64,000 nucleotides of DNA, taken from the NCBI RefSeq assembly GCF_008831285.2, contig NC_045140.1, forward strand, positions 4,937,528 through 5,001,527, written 5' to 3'. The stretch comes from Nymphaea colorata. Lineage: Eukaryota > Streptophyta > Magnoliopsida > Nymphaeales > Nymphaeaceae. The translations under genes were made by a program, and so were the position numbers. Within the stretch, counting starts at the first letter, position 1; the number at the start of each line of letters is the position of its first letter. Below, piece by piece: positions 61,158-64,000 of the stretch. The notes under the pieces are model-generated. The model did no database searches. It was not told where the DNA came from and saw only the letters and a list, made by a program, of their open reading frames with translations.

Positions 61158-64000
61158 ACAAGAAGAAACTGAGGAGAAGAAGCCGTAGCCAAAATGGTTT
61201 GCACGGCCTCTATTTATAATCTCATTTTCAGAATTCTAAGAGTCTCCAATCGTAGAATCCTAGGAGATTTCACAAGCTCCAAGAACATTAATTACATCAT
61301 AGAAACCTAAGAGACTTCACATATTACAAGGATATTAACTACAACATAGAATCCTAGGAGACTTCCCATATAACAAGGATATTAACTATAACATAGAATC
61401 CTAGGAGACTCTTCACATGTTACAAGGACATTAAATATTTTAACACATTCTACAAGGAGGTGGAATTCTAAGAGACTCCTCTTCAACGTGCTGGTGAAAG
61501 ATTTATATTTTAACACTCCTACCAAGGATAGTAATGGTGAATAAGATATTCCAATTTTCAACGATTTGATTGTGTACAGGTTCATGTTTTCATCATGCTA
61601 AGTCATACAAAAAGTTCAAATGAGCTTATTACAAGATGCAGTAATTTAGACATTGGCGTTGATGGATGCACCGTTGTGCAAATAAAGGGTTTGACACAGA
61701 ATCAGTTAATGATCCAGTTGCCAGCTAAATGGCATTGATGTTTCTGGAAACATTGTAATGCAAGAAGAATTAAGATTAACGAATTTTAACCCGTCTTCAC
61801 TCACAACTAAACTTAAACTAACTAAAACTCAAGCAAATGAACGGACAAGAAGAACAGAAGAAAACTAACAAAAGCTTGCATTTCATTTCTTTTCAACTTT
61901 GAATACCTACAAAATGAACCAACGTCCCTTTATATAGAGAAAGGGATGGATTACGGATCTGGATCCATTTACAAGTATAAAAAAATAACTAGATCCAGTT
62001 ACAAGATTTGGTTCTGCTTTCATTCTGCATCAGATGATACCAATTAATGCAAGAAGAATTAAGATTAACGAATCTCAACCCCTCTGCACTCACAACTAAA
62101 CTTAAACTAACTAAAACTGAAGCAAATGATTAAACGAACAAGAACAGAAGAAAACTAACAAAAGTTTGCATTTCATTTCTTTTCAACTTTGACTACCTAC
62201 AAAATGAACATACGTCCCTTTATATAGAGAAAGGGATGGATTATGGATCTGGATCCATTTACAAGTATAAAAAACTAACTAGATCTAGTTACAAGATTTG
62301 GTTCTGCTTTCATTCTGCATCACACTGCTAAACCTAGACCCCCATATTTAGGAGGATACTATACTTACGGTACTATGAATCTTATTCTAACTTCAGTAAG
62401 AGCTAACTGTCACAAGCAATGGAGCTTCTTTTGTGAAGCATGATAGAAGCACTCGTGTCAAAAAGTTACTTCCAAAGCTTATGCACATGGAGATTTCACT
62501 CCATGAAGACCTCCTAAAGTGGAAGTACTCGAGTTTTAGGCTATAGTTTTTATAATTAAAGAGAAGACGGATTAAAGCTCTCATATATTAATATGAGTCT
62601 TACAGGGTTGTTATTGCTTCCACTGGGAATATTCTTTCCATTATCCTGTTCTGCACATCAAAGGTCGACCCTTGGTGAAGTCTCAACACTATCAGGTCAA
62701 AAACCAGTGGTCTCCATGGCTCATCAATCTCTTGCCTCTTGATAGCAGAATATTATAGAATACCAACAGAAATGTTTTATGATCTATGATGCAAAAATTC
62801 TCCTTGGACAATTGGAAATGGAAACCAAGCGTAACTTACATAAGCGTAAACAAACTTAAAAATCAAATCTATGTCATAGTAAGAGCAATTTACAGTACCC
62901 CTTTCAGCGATAATCCTCACTTTTTCGCTCCTCTGGTTTCACCACCACCAGAGCTCATGCATTGTTCTGAGTCCTCTGCAACAAAATGAACCCATTGAAT
63001 TGGTATTCCCATTAAAAACGATAAACAGAAGCATGGAGACCAAAAACGTTCAGAACCAGAAATCCTATTAATTTCATCACATCATAGACCTATTGGTGGT
63101 GCATCAGAGCCGTGAGCCATTGGCAACCTTGCCCTTTGCCTTCAGGGTATCTGCGATGGTGGTGCTCTCAAACCCATGCTTCTCCAACTGGGCAGTAGAA
63201 GCGGAAGATCTTGGCTGAGAGAGGAGGCTGGGATGCACGGCTGGTAGGAGAAGGTGAATATGGTTCAGTATGGCACTCCCAAAAATGCCTCCACCAGACT
63301 GAACCGTGAGGCTGCAGCAGAGGAGGCAGGTGCGGCTGCGAAGAATATGAATGCAAGCCTGTGAAGAGTTGCCGACTGCTGTGTTAAAGAGGAGGAACAC
63401 AAGATGGATTCCCTAATGGGAAAAATATTTCTAAGAAAAGAAGTCGCAACCCCTCAGGGCCAACCTTATTTTTGGATAAAATATCCATTTTGAGCCTAAT
63501 GGAGCAGAAATTTTTTTGGCTTCCTTTGATGGCTGGGAGAGAATTTTCAAAAACTGGCAAAAAAAAGTTCACCTCATACAGTGAATTTCCTGGCACCAAA
63601 CAGGCCCTAATAGAGAAAAAGGAATTTAGAAGAATAAAAAATATAACTTTGGAAATGGAAAATTTTTCTTTATCTGTGTTATTTTCTTTACCTCTGACTT
63701 CCATTGTTGGTGACTGGAAGAATGCATTTACATACTTCATGTTCAGTTCAATGGTTTTGTCATTTGGGAACAGGAAATTATTTGGATTTTCATATACAAA
63801 ATGATTTTGTGGCTTCTGGTTTTTCTCTCACATTATTTCTGTGTATGGTGGCATCTACAGATACGGATCAATCAACGATTCCTTAAGGACATTTCTGTAC
63901 GCAAAAGTTCAATCTCCAGTGCTGCTTTCTCTAGTATTCAGAAGGATCTTCTCAGTCGACCTCTTCATCTCCTTTCTGGTGTTGACATACTTGGTAATGC
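10172..64000 (+). CDS. VPS13: VPS13-type lipid-transfer protein, 45 exons, incomplete at both ends
   Basis: VPS13 proteins are bridge-like carriers that move phospholipids between membranes at organelle contact sites. Exons, each with AG before and GT after: 10172-10267, 10408-10475, 10968-11088, 11170-11391, 11533-11760, 11842-11951, 12120-12216, 13541-13639, 13742-13882, 14048-14116, 16223-16690, 16769-17092, 18425-18556, 24305-24418, 24732-24916, 25326-25434, 25529-25672, 28203-28478, 28653-29345, 29744-29956, 31592-31695, 32780-33075, 33203-33287, 34441-34752, 34860-35252, 35335-35653, 35978-36136, 36205-36368, 36582-36765, 37002-37268, 37351-37557, 39843-39897, 40839-40966, 41341-41859, 41951-42775, 42856-42929, 50330-50786, 50939-51025, 52764-52919, 52996-53180, 53256-53795, 54022-54199, 55029-55171, 55263-55389, 63861-64000. 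Lengths sum to 10,013 nt and all phases agree. The chorein N-terminus and the 3' end are outside. The paralogue name is inferred from layout (PH, C2-like, DysF-like, VAB); At4g17140/VPS13M1 is the nearest I recall. Confidence 0.93.
11842..13639 (+). CDS. VPS13: VPS13 exons 6-8: pleckstrin-homology domain
   Basis: Exons 11842-11951, 12120-12216 and 13541-13639 encode residues about 246-347 of the visible protein. The segment reads as a PH domain: an [17 protein letters not shown] beta-hairpin start, then [12 protein letters not shown], then a terminal helix with the hallmark tryptophan ([15 protein letters not shown]). A PH domain inside VPS13 marks one plant paralogue class and should bind phosphoinositides or a membrane partner; that role is inferred from the family. 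The intron between the last two exons is 1.3 kb and holds a tandem repeat and a TIR-transposon scrap. Confidence 0.85.
12217..13540. other. Intron 7: TIR-family scrap and a 105-bp tandem duplication
   Basis: At about 12366-12400 there is a CATGTCACATGGGTGC end like that of the TIR transposon family. At 12965-13165 a block of about 105 bp, containing CTGGCAGTA and TTCTTGGTGCAC, occurs twice with roughly 15% divergence. The rest looks like plain AT-rich intron. Confidence 0.6.
13742..18556 (+). CDS. VPS13: VPS13 exons 9-13: middle RBG region
   Basis: Exons 13742-13882, 14048-14116, 16223-16690, 16769-17092 and 18425-18556 encode about 378 residues. Readable landmarks are [20 protein letters not shown], an acidic linker around [13 protein letters not shown], and [21 protein letters not shown]. 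Phases are all zero here. The 2.1-kb intron 14117-16222 shows no element I could name. The acceptor of the last exon lies at the end of a 185-bp tandem duplication that also copies the acceptor itself (see findings). Confidence 0.9.
14117..16222. other. Intron 10 (2.1 kb)
   Basis: AT-rich, with scattered short open frames on both strands and no recognisable protein or terminal repeat. I see no element that I can name. Confidence 0.5.
18061..18424 (+). repeat. 185-bp tandem duplication that copies a splice acceptor
   Basis: The unit, running from about TATGACAT to TTCTTTGGCAG, is present at 18061-18239 and again at about 18246-18424, with an offset of 185 bp. The second copy supplies the acceptor of the 18425 exon. 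The first supplies an identical polypyrimidine tract and CAG at 18237-18239. Confidence 0.88.
18557..18780. other. Left part of intron 13, before the retroelement
   Basis: Plain intron; no feature seen. The exact left end of the inserted element could not be set because no matching left LTR or target duplication was found. Confidence 0.4.
19069..21260 (-). pseudogene. Ty3/gypsy RT C-part, RNase H and integrase
   Basis: RT thumb ([29 protein letters not shown]), then RNase H ([51 protein letters not shown]), integrase zinc-finger part ([11 protein letters not shown]), integrase core in several frames ([32 protein letters not shown]) and the C-terminal part ([20 protein letters not shown]). 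At least five frame changes between 19230 and 21100 make it non-coding now. No chromodomain was recognised. Confidence 0.85.
21240..21982 (-). pseudogene. copia protease and integrase N-half
   Basis: Protease motif [13 protein letters not shown] near 21930-21960, then NLLSVSKIT, a frameshift at about 21545, GAG-pre-integrase ([23 protein letters not shown]) and integrase core carrying the first two acidic residues ([21 protein letters not shown]). The sequence changes to gypsy RT directly after NHSEV, so the third catalytic acid (the Glu) is missing. It stays in one open frame across the junction. Confidence 0.85.
22000..23128 (-). other. GC-rich leader of the chimeric element
   Basis: Overlapping open frames occur in all directions because of a GC-rich, stop-poor base composition (many CAGC/GACGAC units). 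None resembles gag or any other protein I know, so I treat it as untranslated leader. Confidence 0.55.
23141..23329 (-). repeat. copia-type LTR (189 bp) with adjacent primer-binding site
   Basis: Starts TGTAGAAACG directly after GCTCTGATACCA and ends CATCAACA. It includes CCCCTCAACAAGAGGG, a small hairpin, within a block (about 23170-23205) that is nearly the same as in the LTR at 26401, so both belong to related families. Confidence 0.75.
23330..24304. other. Right part of intron 13
   Basis: A short minus-strand open stretch at about 23410-23560 is of unknown origin. The remainder is AT-rich intron up to the acceptor before 24305. Confidence 0.4.
24305..25672 (+). CDS. VPS13: VPS13 exons 14-17
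   Basis: Exons 24305-24418, 24732-24916, 25326-25434 and 25529-25672 encode about 184 residues, including [20 protein letters not shown], the strongly conserved VPS13 strand-helix unit, followed by WELATP and [16 protein letters not shown]. LDTPxIxxPxNS is a family hallmark. The frame continues straight from 18556 across a 5.7-kb intron filled by a chimeric retroelement. The 24916/25326 junction splits an Asp codon (GA|T). Confidence 0.92.
25673..28202. other. Intron 17 with two LTR relics
   Basis: From about 25997 (TGTCACACCCCGAC) to about 26385 there is DNA that opens like a gypsy LTR; this is only suggestive. Next to it lies a copia LTR (26401-26638) with decayed internal sequence to about 27060. 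From 27060 to 28202 I see plain intron. Confidence 0.5.
26401..26638 (-). repeat. copia 3' LTR (238 bp) with polypurine tract
   Basis: Starts TGTTGAACGG, ends CGTCAACA, and is followed at 26639-26650 by CTCCCCCTCAAG, the complement of a copia polypurine tract. The internal part to the right is short and without readable domains; no second LTR is present, so the element is truncated. Confidence 0.75.
28203..29956 (+). CDS. VPS13: VPS13 exons 18-20, including the 693-nt exon
   Basis: Exons 28203-28478, 28653-29345 and 29744-29956 encode 394 residues. Landmarks are [20 protein letters not shown], the [22 protein letters not shown] unit near the end of the groove repeat, and the GGTICLTDE / [12 protein letters not shown]-like stretch. 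A spacer rich in Ser and Asp joins the two parts. All three exons are phase 0, apart from the clean 28478/28653 join, which completes HIS-LEG. The role is as for the whole protein: structural part of the lipid channel. Confidence 0.92.
29957..31591. other. Intron 20 (1.6 kb)
   Basis: AT-rich intron with CT- and T-rich tracts near 30060. I see no gene or named element. Confidence 0.5.
31592..33287 (+). CDS. VPS13: VPS13 exons 21-23
   Basis: Exons 31592-31695, 32780-33075 and 33203-33287 encode about 161 residues: [12 protein letters not shown], the [20 protein letters not shown] unit, and [15 protein letters not shown]. The last motif opens the DUF946/Vps62-like region (compare WRPxxPxGYxxLGD). 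Junction phases (2, then 1, then 2) fit exactly with both neighbours. The 1.1-kb intron 31696-32779 contains a (TA)n tract of about 50 bp. Confidence 0.92.
32345..32395. repeat. (TA)n microsatellite
   Basis: About 50 bp of TA with one TG interruption, in the intron between exons ending 31695 and starting 32780. It is next to a GAGCTxAGCTTGG-rich low-complexity stretch (32180-32330). Confidence 0.9.
33288..34440. other. Intron 23 (1.2 kb)
   Basis: T-rich intron with poly-T tracts at 33470-33780. No gene or named element seen. Confidence 0.5.
34441..36765 (+). CDS. VPS13: VPS13 exons 24-29: DUF946/Vps62-like region and following groove segment
   Basis: Exons 34441-34752, 34860-35252, 35335-35653, 35978-36136, 36205-36368 and 36582-36765 encode about 510 residues. 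Two repeats carry the Vps62/DUF946 pattern: [20 protein letters not shown] and [20 protein letters not shown], each with a following cysteine-rich CIRADLV / CLRIDLV strand. [17 protein letters not shown] closes the block. The last donor is ambiguous: GTAATG after 36765 or GTCGTA after 36762; both keep frame and differ by one Val codon. Confidence 0.92.
37002..40966 (+). CDS. VPS13: VPS13 exons 30-33: C2-like domain
   Basis: Exons 37002-37268, 37351-37557, 39843-39897 and 40839-40966 encode about 219 residues (visible residues 1976-2194). The stretch CALRLVPSN ... [13 protein letters not shown] ... [19 protein letters not shown] has the strand pattern and the WNExFxFxV core of a C2 domain. Calcium ligands are not obvious, so Ca2+ binding cannot be claimed. 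One tiny exon (55 nt) sits between introns of 2.3 and 0.9 kb; the larger one contains the SINE and a TIR-transposon end. Confidence 0.88.
38393..38480 (-). mobile_element. End fragment of the TIR transposon family
   Basis: CTATGTCACATGGGTG at 38393, then GCACATCTCAAAAAAC near 38431, correspond in reverse to the right end of the 47734-48926 element (GTTTTTTGAGATGTGC). Only this end is clear; no partner end with a target duplication was found. Confidence 0.6.
38738..38976 (-). mobile_element. tRNA-derived SINE
   Basis: On the minus strand the head begins near 38970 with GGGGCATAGCG, has a polymerase III A box (TAGCGTAGCTGGTTGAGC, 38945-38962) and a B box (GGTCTCTAGTTCGATTCCCG, about 38904-38923), spaced as in tRNA, then an unrelated GC-rich body. 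It cannot be a tRNA gene: there is no pairing acceptor stem. Direct repeats CCGTCTCCTTT at 38726-38736 and 38977-38987 look like the target duplication. Confidence 0.75.
39898..40838. other. Intron 32 with a CT/TA microsatellite
   Basis: A compound (CT)n(TA)n tract lies at 40287-40366. Nothing else recognised. Confidence 0.6.
40287..40366. repeat. (CT)n(TA)n microsatellite
   Basis: About 22 bp of CT run directly into about 58 bp of TA in the intron before exon 40839. Confidence 0.92.
41341..42929 (+). CDS. VPS13: VPS13 exons 34-36: DysF-like module and 825-nt exon
   Basis: Exons 41341-41859, 41951-42775 and 42856-42929 encode about 473 residues. [11 protein letters not shown] ... [12 protein letters not shown] ... 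[10 protein letters not shown] is the tryptophan pattern of DysF domains found in ferlins, peroxins and plant VPS13. The intron before the 825-nt exon is only 91 nt. [15 protein letters not shown] and [12 protein letters not shown] follow and lead into the VAB region. The next exon is 7.4 kb away, beyond four transposon insertions or relics. Confidence 0.9.
43489..45632 (+). mobile_element. Old Ty1/copia relic, sense to VPS13
   Basis: Two direct repeats, both opening near TGxxAGTTATTATT and sharing TTTTTATTTTATTTTGTGGAC, at about 43489-43640 and 45502-45632, are decayed LTRs. A broken polypurine tract (CTTGAGTAAGAGTATTG) precedes the right one. Between them are remains of copia pol. Strong divergence of the LTRs marks an old insertion. 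The internal sequence is related to the young copia at 1604-7081 (shared DPPLxYTRR and ADDIILTGD type motifs). Confidence 0.82.
43725..45480 (+). pseudogene. Decayed copia pol (integrase tail to RNase H)
   Basis: Visible pieces in order: [13 protein letters not shown] and [14 protein letters not shown] (post-integrase spacer), AITATR-like RT scraps, [11 protein letters not shown] at about 44606 (the RT active site, with YADD in place of YVDD), [22 protein letters not shown] (RNase H), [17 protein letters not shown] and [14 protein letters not shown] at the end. Many stops and frame changes. Confidence 0.85.
45905..47010. mobile_element. TIR-family DNA transposon copy 1 (non-coding)
   Basis: The left end carries GTGTTGACATGG, GGGTGCGG and GATTCGCACCCAAA; the right end reads GCACCCGCACCCGCACC then TATGTAACATAG. 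The ends are imperfect inverted repeats of each other. They also match the copy at 47734-48926 in order and content: left GATTCGCACCC, a (TA)n tract on the right side (46859-46901), and AGGTGTAGTGG-type subterminal DNA. No transposase seen. Boundaries are approximate. Confidence 0.6.
47600..49320 (+). pseudogene. copia gag (UBN2) relic split by the TIR transposon
   Basis: Left half about 47600-47733 reads [18 protein letters not shown]; the right half 48927-49320 reads [20 protein letters not shown] and then [14 protein letters not shown], with GGRGR-like remains at 49255-49320. This matches the gag of the young copia at 59464-60843 ([26 protein letters not shown]). Stops and frame changes make it non-functional. 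It is sense to VPS13. Confidence 0.75.
47734..48926. mobile_element. TIR-family DNA transposon copy 2, probably hAT-like, non-autonomous
   Basis: Inverted ends CTATGTCACCAAGG (47734) and CCTTGGTGACATTG (ending 48926) match at 13 of 14 positions. The flanks CTTTAGAG (47726-47733) and TTTTAGAG (48927-48934) form an 8-bp target duplication with one mismatch, as in hAT elements. It holds a GA-rich block (47790-48090) and GGCACC repeats near the right end (48880-48910), but no transposase. It interrupts a copia gag relic whose halves line up on either side. Confidence 0.75.
49321..50329. other. Right end of intron 36
   Basis: AT-rich; short TA/CA-rich tracts near 49850-49980. No gene or element recognised. 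Confidence 0.5.
50330..53795 (+). CDS. VPS13: VPS13 exons 37-41: VAB / SHR-BD domain
   Basis: Exons 50330-50786, 50939-51025, 52764-52919, 52996-53180 and 53256-53795 encode about 475 residues (visible residues 2667-3142). [20 protein letters not shown] is the SHR-BD signature of plant VPS13 proteins; [18 protein letters not shown] and [15 protein letters not shown] are further VAB repeats. In yeast Vps13 this domain binds adaptor proteins that place the carrier on a given membrane; that role here is by homology. Junctions at 53180/53256 and 53795/54022 split Ser and Arg codons correctly. Confidence 0.92.
51026..52763. other. Intron 38 (1.7 kb)
   Basis: A- and T-rich tracts at about 51810-51830 and 52020-52050. 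No gene or named element. Confidence 0.5.
54022..64000 (+). CDS. VPS13: VPS13 exons 42-45: start of the VPS13_C domain, cut by the window end
   Basis: Exons 54022-54199, 55029-55171, 55263-55389 and 63861-64000. Motifs are [44 protein letters not shown] and [12 protein letters not shown], all typical of the VPS13 C-terminal region. The exon at 55263 must begin at the TAG acceptor 55261-55262; the nearer CAG at about 55278 would give a stop, so the AG choice is decided by frame. The last intron is 8.5 kb and contains a young copia element, yet 55389 joins 63861 in phase. Confidence 0.92.
54200..55028. other. Intron 42 (0.8 kb)
   Basis: Plain AT-rich intron; nothing recognised. Confidence 0.5.
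56088..56539 (-). repeat. 3' LTR with (GA)n and tandem U3 repeats
   Basis: Contains a (GA)n tract (about 56143-56175), a minus-strand TATA box TATAAATA at 56235-56242, and about five 47-bp repeats carrying TAGAATCCTAGGAGA (56277 to 56490) upstream of the TATA box. That arrangement places the repeats in U3. Confidence 0.93.
56534..60843 (-). pseudogene. copia gag-pol, one frameshift
   Basis: Gag starts at the ATG at 60841-60843 ([11 protein letters not shown]); the longer open frame upstream is leader. Then follow the UBN2 gag core, zinc knuckle ([14 protein letters not shown], about 60020), protease ([13 protein letters not shown], about 59820-59860), a frame change at about 59700, GAG-pre-integrase ([12 protein letters not shown]), integrase ([34 protein letters not shown]), RT ([29 protein letters not shown]) and RNase H ([10 protein letters not shown]). 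All catalytic motifs are present. The part after the frame change is open for about 1,050 codons. A single indel separates this copy from full coding capacity. Confidence 0.93.
61064..61515 (-). repeat. 5' LTR with promoter
   Basis: Same structure as its partner, with the TATA box at 61211-61218 and the U3 repeats at about 61253-61466. All four differences I see are C-to-T or G-to-A in this copy relative to the other. Confidence 0.93.
61521..61758 (+). other. Intron stretch with a 52-codon exon-like frame
   Basis: An acceptor-like TGTACAG at 61573-61579 is followed by an open frame 61580-61738 (starts [16 protein letters not shown], ends TGA). I do not recognise it. It is out of place in VPS13, since 55389 joins 63861 directly, so it may be a captured gene scrap or chance. 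Confidence 0.35.
61759..62322 (-). mobile_element. Miniature LTR pair (TRIM-like)
   Basis: Two direct repeats, 61759-62032 and 62048-62322, start TGCAAGAAGAATTA and end TTCTGCATCA. The 15-bp spacer holds GATGATACCA, a partial initiator-Met primer-site complement next to the right repeat. Each repeat has a minus-strand TATA-like CTATATAAAGGG (about 61930 and 62220). No target duplication was found outside. A tandem duplication of a solo LTR is the main alternative. Confidence 0.55.
62323..63074. other. Intron 44 between the TRIM-like pair and the CBSX3-like scrap
   Basis: No gene recognised. Short open frames on both strands look like chance. Confidence 0.4.
63075..63400 (-). pseudogene. CBSX3-like (CBS-domain, mitochondrial) first-exon fragment
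   Basis: The minus-strand frame contains [20 protein letters not shown], the conserved stretch at the mature start of plant mitochondrial CBSX3-type proteins (regulators of thioredoxin), preceded by a Ser/Arg-rich presequence-like part ([21 protein letters not shown]). After NGS the expected Trp codons read Arg and a TGA stop, then CTTN, so the piece is broken. The CBS domains proper are absent. It lies antisense inside a VPS13 intron, probably captured or retrocopied. The family call is from recall of the motif. Confidence 0.6.
63401..63860. other. Last stretch of intron 44
   Basis: AT-rich, ends with the acceptor GGCATCTACAG at 63850-63860. Nothing else recognised. Confidence 0.5.

Larger units (their letters stand above)
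56088..61515 (-). mobile_element. Young full-length Ty1/copia element in intron 44
   Basis: Two 452-bp LTRs (56088-56539 and 61064-61515) start TGATAGAAATG and end TTTTAACA. A 5-bp target duplication CTCCT flanks them (56083-56087, 61516-61520). The primer-binding site complement GCTCTGATACCA is at 61052-61063 and the polypurine complement CCCTCCCTCAAG at 56540-56551. I count about four substitutions between the LTRs by eye (under 1%), so it is recent. It is antisense to VPS13. Confidence 0.96.

Noticed and set aside
1-64000. CRISPR arrays, rRNA or bacterial operons
   Set aside because: Direct repeats here are LTRs, tandem duplications or microsatellites; no regular repeat-spacer pattern exists.

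Overview
The window is nuclear DNA of a seed plant, most likely a non-grass angiosperm. It carries one large host gene with AT-rich GT-AG introns, broken up by nested Ty1/copia and Ty3/gypsy elements primed by initiator-Met tRNA, plus a tRNA-derived SINE, a TIR DNA-transposon family and simple repeats. There are no bacterial-style operons, rRNA genes or CRISPR arrays.

The host gene lies on the + strand from 10172 to beyond 64000. It is a plant VPS13 lipid-transfer protein of the PH/C2-containing class (the Arabidopsis At4g17140, VPS13M1-like layout, as I recall it). I could trace 45 exons by reading splice sites and frame: 10,013 coding nt, about 3,337 residues, with every junction phase matching. 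The N-terminal chorein part lies upstream and the last exon runs off the right edge. Domain order: RBG-type region, PH, long middle region, DUF946/Vps62-like, C2-like, DysF-like, VAB/SHR-BD, VPS13_C.

Layout. 1-10023: a gypsy relic on the minus strand, split by a young copia (1604-7081, 5-bp target duplication CATTA), with a 650-bp perfect tandem duplication, a copia integrase scrap and a copia LTR. 10172-18556: VPS13 exons with the PH domain. 18557-24304: an intron carrying a minus-strand copia/gypsy chimera. 24305-42929: exons for the middle, DUF946, C2 and DysF parts; their introns hold LTR relics and a SINE. 42930-50329: a 7.4-kb intron with two old plus-strand copia relics and two copies of one TIR transposon family, one inserted in a copia gag. 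50330-55389: VAB exons and the start of VPS13_C. 55390-63860: an 8.5-kb intron with a nearly intact young copia (56088-61515, 452-bp LTRs, duplication CTCCT), a miniature LTR pair and a broken CBSX3-like gene fragment. 63861-64000: next VPS13_C exon.

About half of the window is repeat DNA, yet the VPS13 reading frame is unbroken. The recent LTR elements all lie antisense to the gene; only the decayed copia relics are sense. The most notable non-genic signals are the copia/gypsy chimeric junctions, the tandem U3 repeats upstream of the LTR TATA box, a 14-bp perfect hairpin in a copia leader, a duplicated splice acceptor, the TIR family and the CBSX3-like fragment.
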